Shown here in pieces: positions 47,621 to 60,391 of a stretch of 64,000 bases of DNA; position 1 is the first letter of the stretch, and each line of letters begins with the position of its first letter. The notes beneath the pieces are model-generated. The model had not been told where the DNA came from. It made no database searches and saw only the letters and a list, made by a program, of their open reading frames with translations. Position numbers and translations under genes: made by a program. This DNA is from Acheta domesticus (lineage: Eukaryota; Arthropoda; Insecta; Orthoptera; Gryllidae), in assembly GCA_031308135.1 (NCBI GenBank), contig JAHLJT010009355.1:9349074-9413073 (forward strand), written 5' to 3'.

Positions 47621-48260
47621 CCACGTGTCCACAAACGGAAAACGTTGCAGCAGCGAGAGAAAGCCGAGAAGAGCTCGAAGGAGAGAGGTGTCCCGCAGGG
47701 CAGGAAACACGACCGCGAAGGGAGAAAAGGGAGAGCTCGCGAGAAAGGGTGAGCGCACCCCGTAGAAGGGTCGGCGAGGGCGAACCGCCCTCCTTCAGGT
47801 GCGCGCAACCCCCGATCTTAGCCCCCCCCCACCCCACCCTCCCGAGCACCTCCTGGTTCCTTGCAGCCCGCCACCCAGCCGGCCGACGATAAATCAACGT
47901 GTGTCTCGCCCTTATTTGGACGGCTCGGCCGCCATCCATATTGAAGACTTACGAATTAAACGACCGGCTGCTTTTCTCCTCCGCACTGACCCCGCCTGCG
48001 TGCACTCTCCCGCCGAACGCCGTCTCTCGACCGAAGAAGGAATAGAAGAAAGACGCGGCCGCATTTAAATAGGGCCACGAGGCATCAGGGCTCTCGCATG
48101 CAGATCGCGCGTCTTTTGTCTTGGCGTGGCGGTACGCAGGGGGGGCGGCGGCGACCGTGGTAGACGCACGGGATTTGCATATTTATGTACGCGTGGAGGT
48201 AATGGTACCGAATGCGTTTCTTTCCCGCGGTACGATCAAGACCGTTCGATTGTCTCGAAT
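47620..48260. promoter_or_regulatory. CpG island with octamer
   Basis: A long GC-rich island. Near 47930 the minus strand has ATGGATGGCGGCC, a YY1-like core. At 48173-48180 there is a perfect POU octamer, ATTTGCAT, followed by ATTTATG. A 97-codon plus frame runs from the island to a stop at 48412-48414 without a clear ATG. The island lies 200 bp upstream of a plausible plus-strand exon. Confidence 0.5.
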
Positions 48261-48467
48261 GGATGAGAGGACGATCGACTTAAGAGGTAACAAGACGGCA
48301 ACTTGGTACTCCTTTGTTAATTTTTCTCGGAACAGAGACGGCGGTTTGGAAAAAGCGATCTGCATAAGCGGTTGCAAGCAGGCCAGTAGCACCCATTGCC
48401 TTCTGGTGACATGAATTATACTGGAGGCATTCGTTATTTAAAATTAATGTATCTTATATTTGTACAG

Positions 48468-48556
48468 AGGCGTGGTGCTTCAAAAGGCTCAAGAAGAGAA
48501 ATTGAACCCTTCCGAGAGCAAGAGCTGGAAAAACGACTTCAAAATGTGCAGCAAAG
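48468..48556 (+). CDS. Candidate internal coding exon, 89 bp
   Basis: A pyrimidine-rich tract ending TATTTGTACAG precedes the segment and AAAG|GTGCAC follows it. One frame reads GVVLQKAQEEKLNPSESK and then SWKNDFKMCSK. Its third positions are rich in G and C (AAC, TCC, GAG, AGC, AAG, GAC, TTC) inside AT-rich DNA, a coding-like pattern. A second frame is also open (Arg/Glu-rich), but with weaker third-position bias. The product is not recognised. Confidence 0.35.
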
Positions 48557-48559
48557 GTG

Positions 48560-49233
48560 CACGTATAAAATACGTTAATTCCTTTGATAGAATAAAAAAA
48601 AGCAATATATTGCTATGTTTCTTGGATCAACATCTGCTAGTATTGCGTTCGATAAAGATATTTATCACTAAAATGCGTTTTCTAAATTACTAATATGCGA
48701 TGAGCGGAATGTCCTTTTTGTAGATTAACACTCTTCATGAAAAATCAGTGTTTCTGCCAAGAGGAACCAACCTGCTTGCAAATGGAAGAAACGTTTTGAA
48801 TTTTCCAGAAATTTTCCAAAGAACTCACGTCTGTCGTTGCGATTTACTTCATTCGTATACTTTTCGTCTTCGATTTCTCCTTTCAATGTGACCAATTCAT
48901 TCTACTTCGTATAACACTCACAGCGCTATCACAAAACTATAGTGTGTAAGAAGAAACGTTTTTTTCTCTAAACACAATCATTGAAATATTAAAATATTTT
49001 GAGTTAAAATATTTTCATAATATGAAATAGTACGAGTAAATGTATGTCACAAGAGAGAAAATACAATGGATCATGTTGCTAATAAATTTGATTGGTACAG
49101 TGAACATCGTGTTTGTAAATAATAAATCTAAGATCAAATTTACAATATTATATTTTAAGAATGCGGTACGTATAACTCGTTTGCATATACGAATCTCAAA
49201 CTTTATTGTAATATTGTTGCGTATTCGAGGCGT
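48560..49233. other. AT-rich stretch, nothing seen
   Basis: No frame or repeat recognised. Confidence 0.5.
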
Positions 49234-49241
49234 GTAATGAC

Positions 49242-49929
49242 TAGAGACCGGATTTTTATGTAATTACATAATTTTTGTCTTTCTACTTATCGTTCTCAAA
49301 ATTGTAATCTTGGCGAATTGTAGCCCTCCTAACACATTATCAATTTTTTTCGTTACATATTTGTACATATTTAGTACTATATTACATATTTTACGTATTT
49401 TGCTGTCTTCACAATATATTTTTTTATTTTATCAATTTTCTTCAATTTAATTCCATATTTTTATGAAAAGATGTATTTTTTTTTAAATCATCATTTTCCC
49501 TACATTATTGGGGGAAATCTAGGTGTCCAAAATCTCATTGACACCGCGTTTTGTGATATGTAACCTTAATTCCGAGAAAAATGTGCGATCGCCGACGTGT
49601 AACACTTCAATGAAGATGCTACGGTGTATGTTTGCTGGTTGTAGATCTCGCCAGTTTGTGCGATGACGTCTATTGCAATTAGTCCAGCTGCTAAACTACG
49701 GTCCTGTTACAATAGGTGAAGAGTTTACTACTGACGAGAAAGTTGTATGATGTAAAGTGAGCAGCTTTTCTAAATGTAATTTCTTGCTATGTAATTGGTT
49801 TTTATTTATAGAATTTTAATATTACATATTATATCCGATTTTACATATTTCTTACATATTCTCACCATTTTCATTACATATTTATGTACATATTTTGACG
49901 TTTAATACTACATATTTTTCCGGTCTCTA
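49242..49929. mobile_element. hAT-like non-autonomous element, 688 bp
   Basis: The inverted ends start TAGAGACCGGA on both sides and are followed by AT-rich subterminal DNA with about ten TTACATATTT-like words. An exact 8-bp target duplication, GTAATGAC, lies at 49234-49241 and 49930-49937. TIR sequence type and duplication length are diagnostic of the hAT superfamily. No transposase frame is present. Confidence 0.9.
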
Positions 49930-49949
49930 GTAATGACATGGCAATGCTA

Positions 49950-50400
49950 GCCAAACAAGAGAGATAGCAAGGCTCCAAAATCCAGCCGTGCCCCGACGAC
50001 GGCGCAGAGCAAGCGCGTATCCGCCCAAGAGATTGAAGTTCTAACGGCGAGTGCGCGGCGGCTGCGGCACAATGGCCGCCGGGCAGCGGGGGCGGGAGCG
50101 AAGAGAGTGACACGGCCGGAGGCGGCGGCGGGCCCGCCGGGCACCATCTGTCGCCGGCGATCGGCAGCTGCGGTCAAGGTGATTACCGCGCCACCGCCAA
50201 CTCCGACGCCGCCGACACCTCCGACGCCGCCGACGCCTTGCCGTCCCCGCGGTCCACGGCCTCCGTCCCCACGGTCACCACCTCCTTGCGTCACCACCCC
50301 GCCGACTAGCTGCTCCCATCCCCCGTCTCGCTCTTTCCCTCCTCGTCTCTCAGCTATCCCTGCCCCGCACGCCCACCCCGCCTCCGCTCCCTCCTCGTCG
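49950..50400. promoter_or_regulatory. CpG island with CCGACGCCG repeats
   Basis: GC-rich, starting right at the hAT-like element's edge. A short run of CCGACGCCGCCGACACCT-type units near 50205-50235 gives Pro/Thr frames. Coding is not supported. Confidence 0.5.
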
Positions 50401-50445
50401 TAGGCCACCACTTATACCATCCCTTTCGCCTCCATCCTTTCCACC

Positions 50446-50955
50446 GGGAGAGATGGCTCAGTGCTTCAACTGATGTTACTGCATTCCTCTGGCCGGGAGG
50501 TCCTAGGCAGGTTTTCGACATAGCTTTTCGGCTAGGTCGAATTCAGTTGATGTCTGGAGGAGAATTCTAGCGGCCGGCTGCTCTGGTCGGTGGTTTTCCG
50601 TGGTTTCTCCGATCAACACCACGCGAATGCCGGAGCAGTACCCTAACAAATGGGCCATGGACGCGCGCGATCTTTTCTTCTTCTTTCTTGTCCTATCCTC
50701 TCACACACTGACATGCACTACACTACCACACATGCCGGTAGACCAGTCGGGAGCTTAGAGCTTGTCTCGGCTGAGGCGGTGCCCCGCTGGTGGGAGATAC
50801 CTGATTGATGGGAAACCCCGCTAGTCGACGGTAGGTCGGCACCGGATCCCGCCATCCCGCGGGAAAAGGTCACCGCCACCTCTCGAGGGAAAAACACGCA
50901 CTACACTTACGGAACTAATGACCTAAGTAGTTGACACGCCCGGAATCAATCAATC
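50446..50955 (+). repeat. SINE-like dispersed repeat, copy 3 of 3 (family A)
   Basis: The best-preserved copy: GAGAGATGGCTCAGTG head, GGGAGGTCCTAGG, 'gtctggaggagaattctag', 'gtggtttctccgatcaa', 'gagcagtaccctaacaaa', 'gcttagagcttgtctcggct', 'gggagatacctgat', 'gtcgacggtaggtcgg' and 'cggaactaatgacctaagta', then a (CAAT)n-like end. The tail word TAATGACCTAAGTAGTTGA is shared with the family B SINEs. Confidence 0.8.
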
Positions 50956-53740
50956 CTCCTTTCCCCTCTCAGTCCCTTTTCCCCCACAATCGCCCCTGCC
51001 CCGCCGTCCCACCCACCGGACCTCGTCCCTGTTTCAAATTTTCTACATGCCTCCTCCCTCCACTCCTCCTGGACCACCTCTGCTATCATCCCTTTCGTCA
51101 CCTACACCCTCCTTCTTCTCGCCCACCAACGCTGCCACCACTGGTCCTTCACCCGCACCGAGAGAGAAATAGATGATCAGATCTGTCACGAGAAATTTGA
51201 TAGCTCCTTGCCTAGCTCCTGAAGAACGCTCTTTTAGGCCCACGACGCGCGTACTTTTCTATGAGTCCTGTGTTCACCCAAAACCGCTCCCTCTTACTCC
51301 TGCTCAACCTATCTCTGCTACCTCTCTCTACGACCCACCAAGGGGGGTTTCCTTCAATAGCAGCTCTTCGTCACTGCTGAAAAAAACCTTTCTTAATGGC
51401 AGTTTCCTGTCACGACGTCCTATCGTAGCAAATACATATTAAGAATGGGGACGTGAGGAAAGGATGGATTTTTTCTGAAAATTGATATTTACTTTACTTG
51501 CTTCCTCACAGAACGGTGGTCTTGCCCGTACAACTCTCAACACCTTTATTATTAATCTGTATTTCTTTGTAGTCGAACGATTTTTTTTCTGAGCAGAATT
51601 TTATGAAATGAATATTTTCCTGAAAAATATTAACTATTTTATCTGTGTAAGCAAAGATTCTTATTGACATTTTATTAGATTTCTTTCTGAGTATTGATTT
51701 TTTTTGTTTATTCGTTCAGGTATTTTTTAATACAGTCAGCGCGATATAGAGTTCAATGTGAGGTTTTAACAAATCTTTTACATTTCTGAGTTACTTTATG
51801 AGTACAGGCAGAACAGAATGCGTTAGGGAACATATTATCTGCCATGCATTAAAACCAAGAAATCAAGTTAAGTAAATAAGCCCAGGGACGTGGCCAAAAG
51901 TCATTTTTCAATAAATGCCTTTTCAATATCAGTTGCAGTTTAAAAGAATAAAAAGAATTGTAATTATTGAACTCAATAAGTACGTATGTTTTCTACACAT
52001 TTTATTAATTTTACTAAAACTTCACATTATTATCTGATCCAATATATTAAAAAAGAAATGCATGAAAATTATTGAAATGAATGCGTGGCATTTTCGTAAA
52101 TGTTAAATCAGTGCATTTCCTTTCAGTTGTTCAAATTTGACTAATTCATCGTGTCCAGTCTGTGTGGTTACTTTCCAAGGAGCACTTATTTGTAAGTACA
52201 CAAAAGTTCTGCATTTTTTACTTTAATCTCCATAGTGCGTGAGGGAATAACACAGAGATAGCATAAGGTTTTAATAAGACATTAATTACGTTTCTTGAAG
52301 TGGTCTGTCTGTTCGAAGAAACGATGCTTGTTTTAAGGCAGAACATCAGATACAAAAGTTGTAAGAAATAACCGCGAATCTTCACGGGGTTGTGAAAACA
52401 GTTGCGTGTAACGTTTGTCCTGATCTCTCTTGGATTAACAAAAGGAATAAGACTGTACACGCACCGCGGAATTCCTGAATTTTAACTGCTTAACAGAACT
52501 CAATTTTTTTGTACCTGACATGCCAACTTAGTTTCAGGCGGATTCAGATAGCCGCTTCCTCGAATTCGTGGCTAGTTCCGAATATTGCGAATATTGTAGT
52601 GTAGTGCGTAGTTTTGTTTCAGTCATCATTTGCGGTGACTGAAAATCATAGTTAATAACTTCCAATTACGTAACAATAAAATGAAGGGAAAGGGAGTGGT
52701 CGTTTTGGCGAGAGTGAACTATGGGGTTCTTTCAGCCAGACTGTTCCTTCCATCAATATTTAGGAAAGGAAGGAACATCAATATTTAGGAAGGAACCTCT
52801 GTTATCTCCTGCTGATCGTCGCGTTCAAAACCAGTCTCGATCACTATTACACCAAGCAAGCCGATGTTCTATTATTTGAAAAATCCTGTGTGCACGATCC
52901 AAATGAAATTCATAATTCCACAAAGAAAGTTAATAGGAAGGTTTCTTGCGATTCGTCTCGACCCATTTCTCAAATCGATATCGTCATGAATTCATCATCT
53001 TCAAAATTAGTTCCCGAGTTTCATTCAAGTCAACCTACGGTACTTTAGAAACACGGCAATCTCATGTAGCTTAGAATTTGATAATTCGGGAGGGAATGAA
53101 AAAAAATATCTACGCTAGTGTATCATCATACTAAATTAGCGACTGCAGATTATAACAGTCATTCCTTCCTTCGCGAGGGATATGTCTTCCTGATATTCCC
53201 ACCACCTTAGACAATCTTAATAGCTAGATAGGTTATGGTCACAATAACTGCATAAAGAGCGTATATGATGTGTAAGTCTTCATTACATCTCATGCATAAA
53301 ACTTTATTATGTAACGAGTATTTCCCATTGAACTTGACAATAAGACATTTTCATTTGAGAACCTTTTCTCTCCCGAATGCTACGTCTTGACAAGTATCAT
53401 AACCTTGTAATGTTTCAACTTCAGTAATACGAGAACCAACATGGTTTTGAAACATATTACAAGAACCACACAACACGCAAACGAAGTCAATGGATCAAGA
53501 ATACTCGTTGAAATTTTCGAAACATTTAGTGAATAATAGGGGTCAGCAGGTAAAGGTCATTGAGTTCTTTCTTCCTTCTATCCAGTTTTAGATAGTGCAG
53601 AATGCGAATGCATCTGATGAAAATGTGTCTGTTGTAAAATTTGTGGGTTTTTTTAATCTGCGAATAAAAACAAAAAATCAATAAGTACTAAGTAAAAATC
53701 AATAAGTACTAAGCAACAATAAGTCCCGAGGAACCTCAGC
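50956..53740. other. C-rich then AT-rich spacer, no gene seen
   Basis: 50956-51170 is C-rich. A short direct repeat (ACATCAATATTTAGGAA) lies near 52755-52790. Nothing else was recognised over the following AT-rich DNA. Confidence 0.45.
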
Positions 53741-53749
53741 AATCAAAAT

Positions 53750-54430
53750 TGAAGCGCACGCGCAATAGACGTTTCCTGCGCGGTTCAGCTACAGTCAGCT
53801 CAGTGCATGGCTCGTGCTCTGTCGGGCCTTGCCGGACAGCGCGGTCCTCCACGACGGGCCAAGGCGTGGGCGCGGCGGCGGGCACGGGCGCAGGCGGGCG
53901 CGGAGCAATGGCGCGCGCGCGGGCGCGAGCACGGGCGTGTGCGTGGGCGCGTGGGCGGGACCCGCGTGCGGTGCGGGCGCGTCTGCCGCCGACGCCAACT
54001 CGGAAGGCCGGCGCCTCCCGACGCCGTCCGACGCCCGCCGACCGACGCGGCGAGGGGGGCGGGGGCGGCGGCGATGGCGCCGGCGCGCGCAGCGGCCGCG
54101 GCGGAGGACGCGCGTTTCGAGCCCGAGCGAGACAGAGGAGCGAAGGCGCTCTCTCCTCGCCCCCCGGCCCCGGCCCCGCCCCCACCAGCGCCCGCTCGGG
54201 CCGGCCGCCGCAGCCACCGCGCGCGCGCCGGCGGAGGCCACGGCGGGAGGGAGAGAGAGAGAGAGAGAAGGTGCGAAGGGGTGGCGCCCCCGCCCCCGCC
54301 CCCGCCGCCTGGGGCTTCTGCGAGGGCAGCTGCGCGCAGTCGCTCGCGCTGCGCCCGCAGGCGCCACGTACCTGCGCCCGCTGCGCCTGCACGCACCACT
54401 CGCAGCACACGTCACCAGGCGACACCATGT
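53750..54430. promoter_or_regulatory. Large CpG island, promoter candidate
   Basis: 680 bp of very GC-rich DNA. The left edge carries the NRF1-like palindrome GCGCACGCGCA (53754-53764). The right edge carries GTCACCAGGCGAC (54411-54423), close to an RFX X-box, next to TTGACAAACAA, a forkhead-like word. All six frames are open for 200+ codons, which reflects lack of AT-rich stops rather than coding. Start direction cannot be told. Confidence 0.6.
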
Positions 54431-54439
54431 TGACAAACA

Positions 54440-55620
54440 ACGATGCTTAACATTAATGCGTCCATGTTAATCCACACATTGATTAAGAATCATTGATATT
54501 TTTACATATCGATGATTTAAAACAGTTTCAGTCACCTCGAACTTTAAATTCGTGCGCGGCAAAATTTAATTTGACAGCGATATATTAATTTATAATTAAA
54601 AATAGCTGAAAATAAAGTTAAAAAACGCCTCTTCGTGTGTGAAATATGGGGAAAGGCGAAGAAAATATCGGGGCATCAGGGTCGTCTGGGGAGAAAGGTA
54701 GTTCGCTCGACGAAGGTGGTACAAAGCGTATTCATTATTTTCGAACAGATAAACAGACAATGGTACCATCGGTTATTATTTCACTTAGAAACTTCTCCAC
54801 AATTGTGATGACGGTAATTTCTTATCCACGTTAGCATTTCGAGCACAAAATATCGATGCTCAAAAAACATCGGCTTTCAATACGTCTAAGTTTAAAACCT
54901 ATATTTTCTTTGAAACATCAATGTTTTGAAAACGTCTACATCGATGTAGCTTTCCTAGTTCAGGTCTGCTGGGATCGAATGTGGTGTCACAGCGGGCGGA
55001 TAGTTTACCGGCGGATAATTTTTCTTTGGGTCGATTTTCTATCAATCAACGTGAGTTTACCTGGTTCACAGAGCAGGTTTTCTTCATATTTTCCCCTTTG
55101 CTTTGATCATTTGATTGTTTTGCTGTAGCATCATCACAATCTTCCTTTATTCATGAATATCACTTTCCCAAACCAGTGTATTCGGCACTACCGGACGGCA
55201 ACTTTCCATTTCCCCCTAAGACATTTCATTTTATTGACAAATTGATAAAATGTGAGGATACCTTAAGAAAAGACTACTATAAATAATAAACATTACAAGA
55301 GATTAATTTTCCTCAGTAATAGTTTATATGTATCGTGTATGTTAATATAACGAATCTTGAGGACTTGCTAACGGTCAGGAAAAGACAAGTATAATCACCT
55401 GCATATTTCATTAAGACAAGTTTGTTTTAAGAAACATTTTTTTCGTGTTCAGTTCAATAATGAATGTATTCACGAAACTAATTTCGTGGTGCCGAAATGA
55501 ATTAAAAGTATGTTGATGAAATTTTAGTGAATGAAGAATAACGAAAGTGATTTGGTTTGACTTCGAATTTTCTGCACCACAATCACGTAAGTTACGTCGA
55601 TGCGTCGAGTGATAATCGAG
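54440..55620. other. AT-rich stretch, nothing seen
   Basis: Short frames at 54646-54834 and 54856-55128 are not recognised. Confidence 0.45.
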
Positions 55621-55621
55621 A

Positions 55622-55905
55622 TTAAGGATTGTGACATTGCGTCCTTCGTGCATACATGGCGACCTGCCTTCCGAGAAGACGGACCCTTCTATTCAATTTG
55701 ATATTTAGAATATCACTCCACAAGTAATTACAAGCGATGGCACCGTTTGCAACATCATTCGCACTTAACATAATTTTAGGGTAGTATAAAGTGAATGTGA
55801 GACTGGCTTGTACTCCTAAGTATCTTACTTGTAAAGCCTCACCCCAGACATGTTCTTCCAATCCCCTCTTTCCAAACACCTGTACTGACAATTCATTACC
55901 GAATA
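55622..55905 (-). pseudogene. Non-LTR retrotransposon RT fragment (R1/jockey-type)
   Basis: The minus frame reads EALQVRYLGVQASLTFTLYY, followed after a diverged stretch by SANDVANGAIACNYL and RRVRLLGRQVAMYARR. The YLGV...LTF start and the later R-LL--QVAMY pattern match the region after the YADD catalytic motif in R1/jockey-like reverse transcriptases. Catalytic parts and both element ends are absent. A weak but patterned match. Confidence 0.4.
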
Positions 55906-55969
55906 TGAAAAATGAAGTGTAAAAACGAAAAAGAAACGGAAACATTTGAAAAATATTCGATTTTTTCAA

Positions 55970-56229
55970 TTGATGTCAATCATTCAGTGATATTGACATT
56001 GATTTGTGTCTTTCAGTTTGCTTGTAATTATGTGAGAGTTATGAAAGTGGTAGGATTAAGAAGTCTGTAAGTCTCAGCCACAAGGAAAATAATGGCAGCG
56101 TAGGAAAATACTAAAGTATTTGGTAATGATTTCATTCTAGAAATACTTTACTAGGAATCACTTCACGTATTGATTAGTGATACGGAACTCGTAATTTATG
56201 AGTAATGTTAATTTACGTATGATTGTATT
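55970..56229. other. AT-rich spacer, nothing seen
   Basis: No feature recognised. Confidence 0.5.
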
Positions 56230-56245
56230 TTTGTTATTATTATTA

Positions 56246-56280
<35 letters not shown>

Positions 56281-56281
56281 G
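56230..56281. repeat. (TTA)n microsatellite
   Basis: About 16 TTA units with one interruption. Confidence 0.95.
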
Positions 56282-56284
56282 ATA

Positions 56285-59200
56285 ATAGTTCCTTCGTGAA
56301 TAGAAAAGTAAGTTATAGTATTTCAATGATGTATGAATTCATTTATATTCCTTTCTGCCTCGCGTTATTTCCGGTCAGAGTCCTCCCTCTGTCTCCTTAG
56401 AGCGGGCGTGGGGGGAGTAAGTAAACGACAGGACAGACTGGAGCAATCGTTCGCTGTCCATCATTTAGTATGAAATTAGAATCTTGGCCGTGCAATTTGG
56501 AACCTCGGGTAAATTGTCCGACGCACGGAATGTTTTCACCAGTTACAATCTCGATCTTTCATTTTGTAACAACCACTTCATGTATTTGTTATGGATAAAG
56601 TGGGAATCTGGCTAATTACCGAATTAGTACGTTAATATTCACATTATCCAAATAGGTGGATAATGTCGCAGAAGCTTCGAACCATTCAGACTTAAGACGA
56701 TTGAAGTTGATTGCCAAAGAGAGATGGCTAGGGTAGGTGAAGTACAATATGTTACAGTGACAAGGATATCAAATAAGTGATAAAACGGATCGTACTCCTA
56801 TAAGGAAGTCTGTAAGGCTAATGAGAAACAAAGTGTGTAGTTTCTAATTTTATTGTGTCTGTCGAAAATTTCTATTAACCTGATACCATCAAACCAATGG
56901 TCAATATATCCTCAATATCCAATGATTTTGTGCAAAAATATTTATTACGAACACAAGACGCCAAACACTCAAACTGTCATGTTTAGCCAGCGCCATGTGG
57001 CCGACTCCAATGCTAGTCTGGTAATGCCCGAAATTATCTGGCACATATCCGTATTTCATCACCTCTAATCCCTCGCGATATCGCACTTTTTGTATGCAAT
57101 ATCCTCTAAAAAGCTGTTACTATCCTTTTCTTTTAAAATGCTTGATTTCCGCAAAGTAAAAGTGAGAAGTACACACTGACTTTATAAATAACTGATTTAG
57201 TTAGAGTGAATCGCAAATAAAATACGTATGTTAAAACTCTTAATATAATTCAAGTGAAAAAGTTGTTTGAGCTGTTGATAACGAAAACCTCGCAATTGTC
57301 ATTTTTCGCTTGGTTAGGGATAGCCATAACCTGCCAAGGTGATTGAATTTTTGGTTGACACCACAATGTGATAACGACGATAAGGTTGTGATTGGAATGG
57401 TGATTAGTATTGTACAGACCTTCTAACTCTGTATACACTTCTTCCTCACTAAAACAGATGCAAACTGGTAAACTTTGCTTGGAATGAGACTAATCGAAAA
57501 AAGGTGTCTACAATAAAATTTATCAGTAACCGCAGAGGAAATAATTTACTACAGTATCTGCTACTTCATGCTGAACAGTTGTTTATAAATATGCGGTGTA
57601 TTAAATTCTACATTCATTTACGCCGATATTTATTTTAAGAACCATTCATACAAGGCTATCAACAGGAAATTAAATAAGATATTACATAGGTTTTAAAGCT
57701 TCTGATTATTGCGGTTATTATTCAGGGGAATTTCTTTATTTCAAATTTAAATGTATAAATGTGGATGTTTATCTTTAATTTTAAATAAGTTCGCTCTTCA
57801 GGCTCTGCTCTCTTCCGTCTCTCTCTCTCCCTCTCTTCCCCTTGTCTGTCCCCTCTCTCTCTCTCGCTCTTTCTTTGCCTCTATCTCTTTCTCTCCCTAA
57901 AAAATAAAAAATTAAGGTTATTATGACTATACTAATTAACTAATTTAATGGATTAAAATTACTTTCCAGAATCTCGAAGTAGATGATAGAAAACATTTAT
58001 GTATTATTTTTCAGCGCATTAACATTTCAGGTTTTTAATTAGTTTTAAATATCTTCAATAGATGTTTTCTCAAGGGCGGCAGTAAAATGATGGTTCTTTG
58101 CGTTTTTATTTAAGTCAGGAGACTTGGCAAATAAAAAATTAATTTCAATTTGTACCAAGCCTTATACTAGCACATACGGTGCGCATATTAATGTCTACTT
58201 TAAATTATAAAATGGTGTTCAACAATTATATTTATGTATTACTACACTTTTGAAAACAATATTACAAGTTTTTTTACTTATCTATACTAATTTTTTTCTG
58301 TAAATCACCATAAAATCTACCATATACTTGTATTCATCCGTGTGTCCATTGTGTATGAATAGTATGCGGATTTTCTCTCATTTCTTTTGCATAATGAATA
58401 CGGATATTGGTGTTGTAGCAGCAAATGTCTGTTAAGTGCATAAAAAGTTTTTGCAGGAGCAAGCAATATTCAGAATTTTTTGCGCAGTATTTTAAGCGCA
58501 TTTTAAAGTTGTTAAAATTCTAAGAAAGATTGAAAATTGTACATGTAGAAATATACTTCTACCAAGAATGTCTTTTGAAAAAGAGAAATAAAATAAAAAA
58601 CAAATTCCATTTTGTTATCTTTTGCGCGTCAATAGATTAAGATATTTCATATTTATTTACTGTTTTATTCGCTTAAATATCATATTTCTTAGACTAATTT
58701 AAAATATTACACACATTTTCAGTATTACTCACCTTTGATTTTGCACGCAGAAATTGAAAGAAAATTATGCAGCCCCGGCCCTTTGAGAGATGTCTACGGT
58801 TCCGTTAGATACCAAGGAACTCGGGAAAAATCCAAAAACAATAAAACAGTTTCGATTTGGCTGAAGAATGGAAATATTTGTGTTGCCCCCATCCCCTCTT
58901 ATTCTCATATTGAGCGTTCCCGACTTAATTCTCAAACTCAGTGTATCACTACGTAAGAGACACCTGACGTCCTGTGACAAATAAGAAGTCACCGCCCTTT
59001 TTTTGAACTCTTTTGATTCTTGTTGCGTAGAGAACTGTTGTACTGTGTATCCTAATATACTACACGATGTTACTGCTGTACTCCTGAGCAAAGCTTTTAT
59101 AAAATTATTGATTGGAGAGTGTATACTTTAATACGTGGACAAAAGAGAGTTTTTTATTTATTGTTCGTGAGCAGAGTGCGAGCTATTTTTGGGAAAATCA

Positions 59201-59895
59201 TTATGTGTGGTTTTGTTCAGAAGCATTTCTGCTGCTGCGAGCCACTAGCTGTTCATAGTACTTTAATATTTTGTTACACTATAGACGTCTTTTGTCGTGT
59301 ATTTGCATCATAGTATACAAAAATCAATCCAAGGCTTATAATTTAACAATGCACCAACATTTCTGTGTTGTTTTCTTAAAAAAATATTATTTTTAATGGT
59401 GAAATAAAAAACATTATGTTATTACTGTACAAAGGCATCTGCATTACTTTCAGCGGCCTCAAACTGGATGGTAGAAAAAGTTGTTTGTTAGAACTAGCTT
59501 TAACGATGAATAATCGATATTTTGTCAAAGATGGAAATTATTTATTAAATTTTGTAATTTTAATCCAATTACCAAGAAAGCACTGTTGTAGTTAGTAATG
59601 TTTAATGCACCACTAAACACATATTAAATAACATCAGTGTAATGAGAACTAACTTTTCATTCACCTAAGTTGTATTTATGTAACAAACATTATGTTTTCC
59701 GTGCAATGTGAATAATTTTTTAACAGATTTAAATAGCATATATTAAGATGGAACCAATTTTCTTTTCAACATGTCACTAAGATAATTATATGTTGTGTTT
59801 AAATTTTTTAACGTAGTCACATCAAGGCCTTCATTATTTGCGAAGAATATTAATTTTACTAATGGTTGTATTCTTGTGTTTGGGTCAAGATACCA
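56285..59895. other. AT-rich stretch with a TC-rich run
   Basis: A (TC)n-rich tract lies at 57800-57898. Frames at 56853-57068, 57250-57438 and 58735-59091 are unrecognised. No island. Confidence 0.5.
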
Positions 59896-59900
59896 GGCCT

Positions 59901-59901
59901 T

Positions 59902-59932
<31 letters not shown>

Positions 59933-59990
59933 TTATTATTATTATTATTAATAATATTATTGTTATTATTATTATTATTATTATTACAGT
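59901..59990. repeat. Compound (TTC)n-(TTA)n microsatellite
   Basis: TTC repeats pass directly into TTA repeats; frames through it give Phe/Leu/Ile runs. Confidence 0.95.
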
Positions 59991-60391
59991 CTTTCTAGGC
60001 AGTCGTAATACAATTATAGCAAGTTATTATTTTTATTCAATCCCAAGAAAGTTCCATTAATGTAATCATGGTTGAAGAACAACAAAAAAGTATTTAATTT
60101 CAGTAATGGATCGCTTAAGAATAGTGTATGTAAGCAACAATATTGAAACGTACGTAAATAATACACTTTGAAATGGCCTATTAATTGAAATTGTTGAATA
60201 TTTGACTATTCTACCATCGGAAGTAAGCACCTGCAGAATGTATACAAAAAAAGATTTTAACTTCAACAGTAACCAAATAATTATCATTATACATTTAAAA
60301 CATTCTTGACACAAACAGTAAATATTCAAAAGCATACGATGTTTTTCTCGATGTGGACTTCTTTTGCATTTCACTTAATGACTTGTAAAAT

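Noticed and set aside
48121..48414. 97-codon plus frame from the 47.6-kb island
   Set aside because: No ATG in good position, minus strand also open over the same stretch, no recognisable content.
53736..54470. Six overlapping frames of 202-234 codons
   Set aside because: All six frames are open because the island lacks A/T for stops; content is Ala/Arg/Pro/Gly and no frame stands out.
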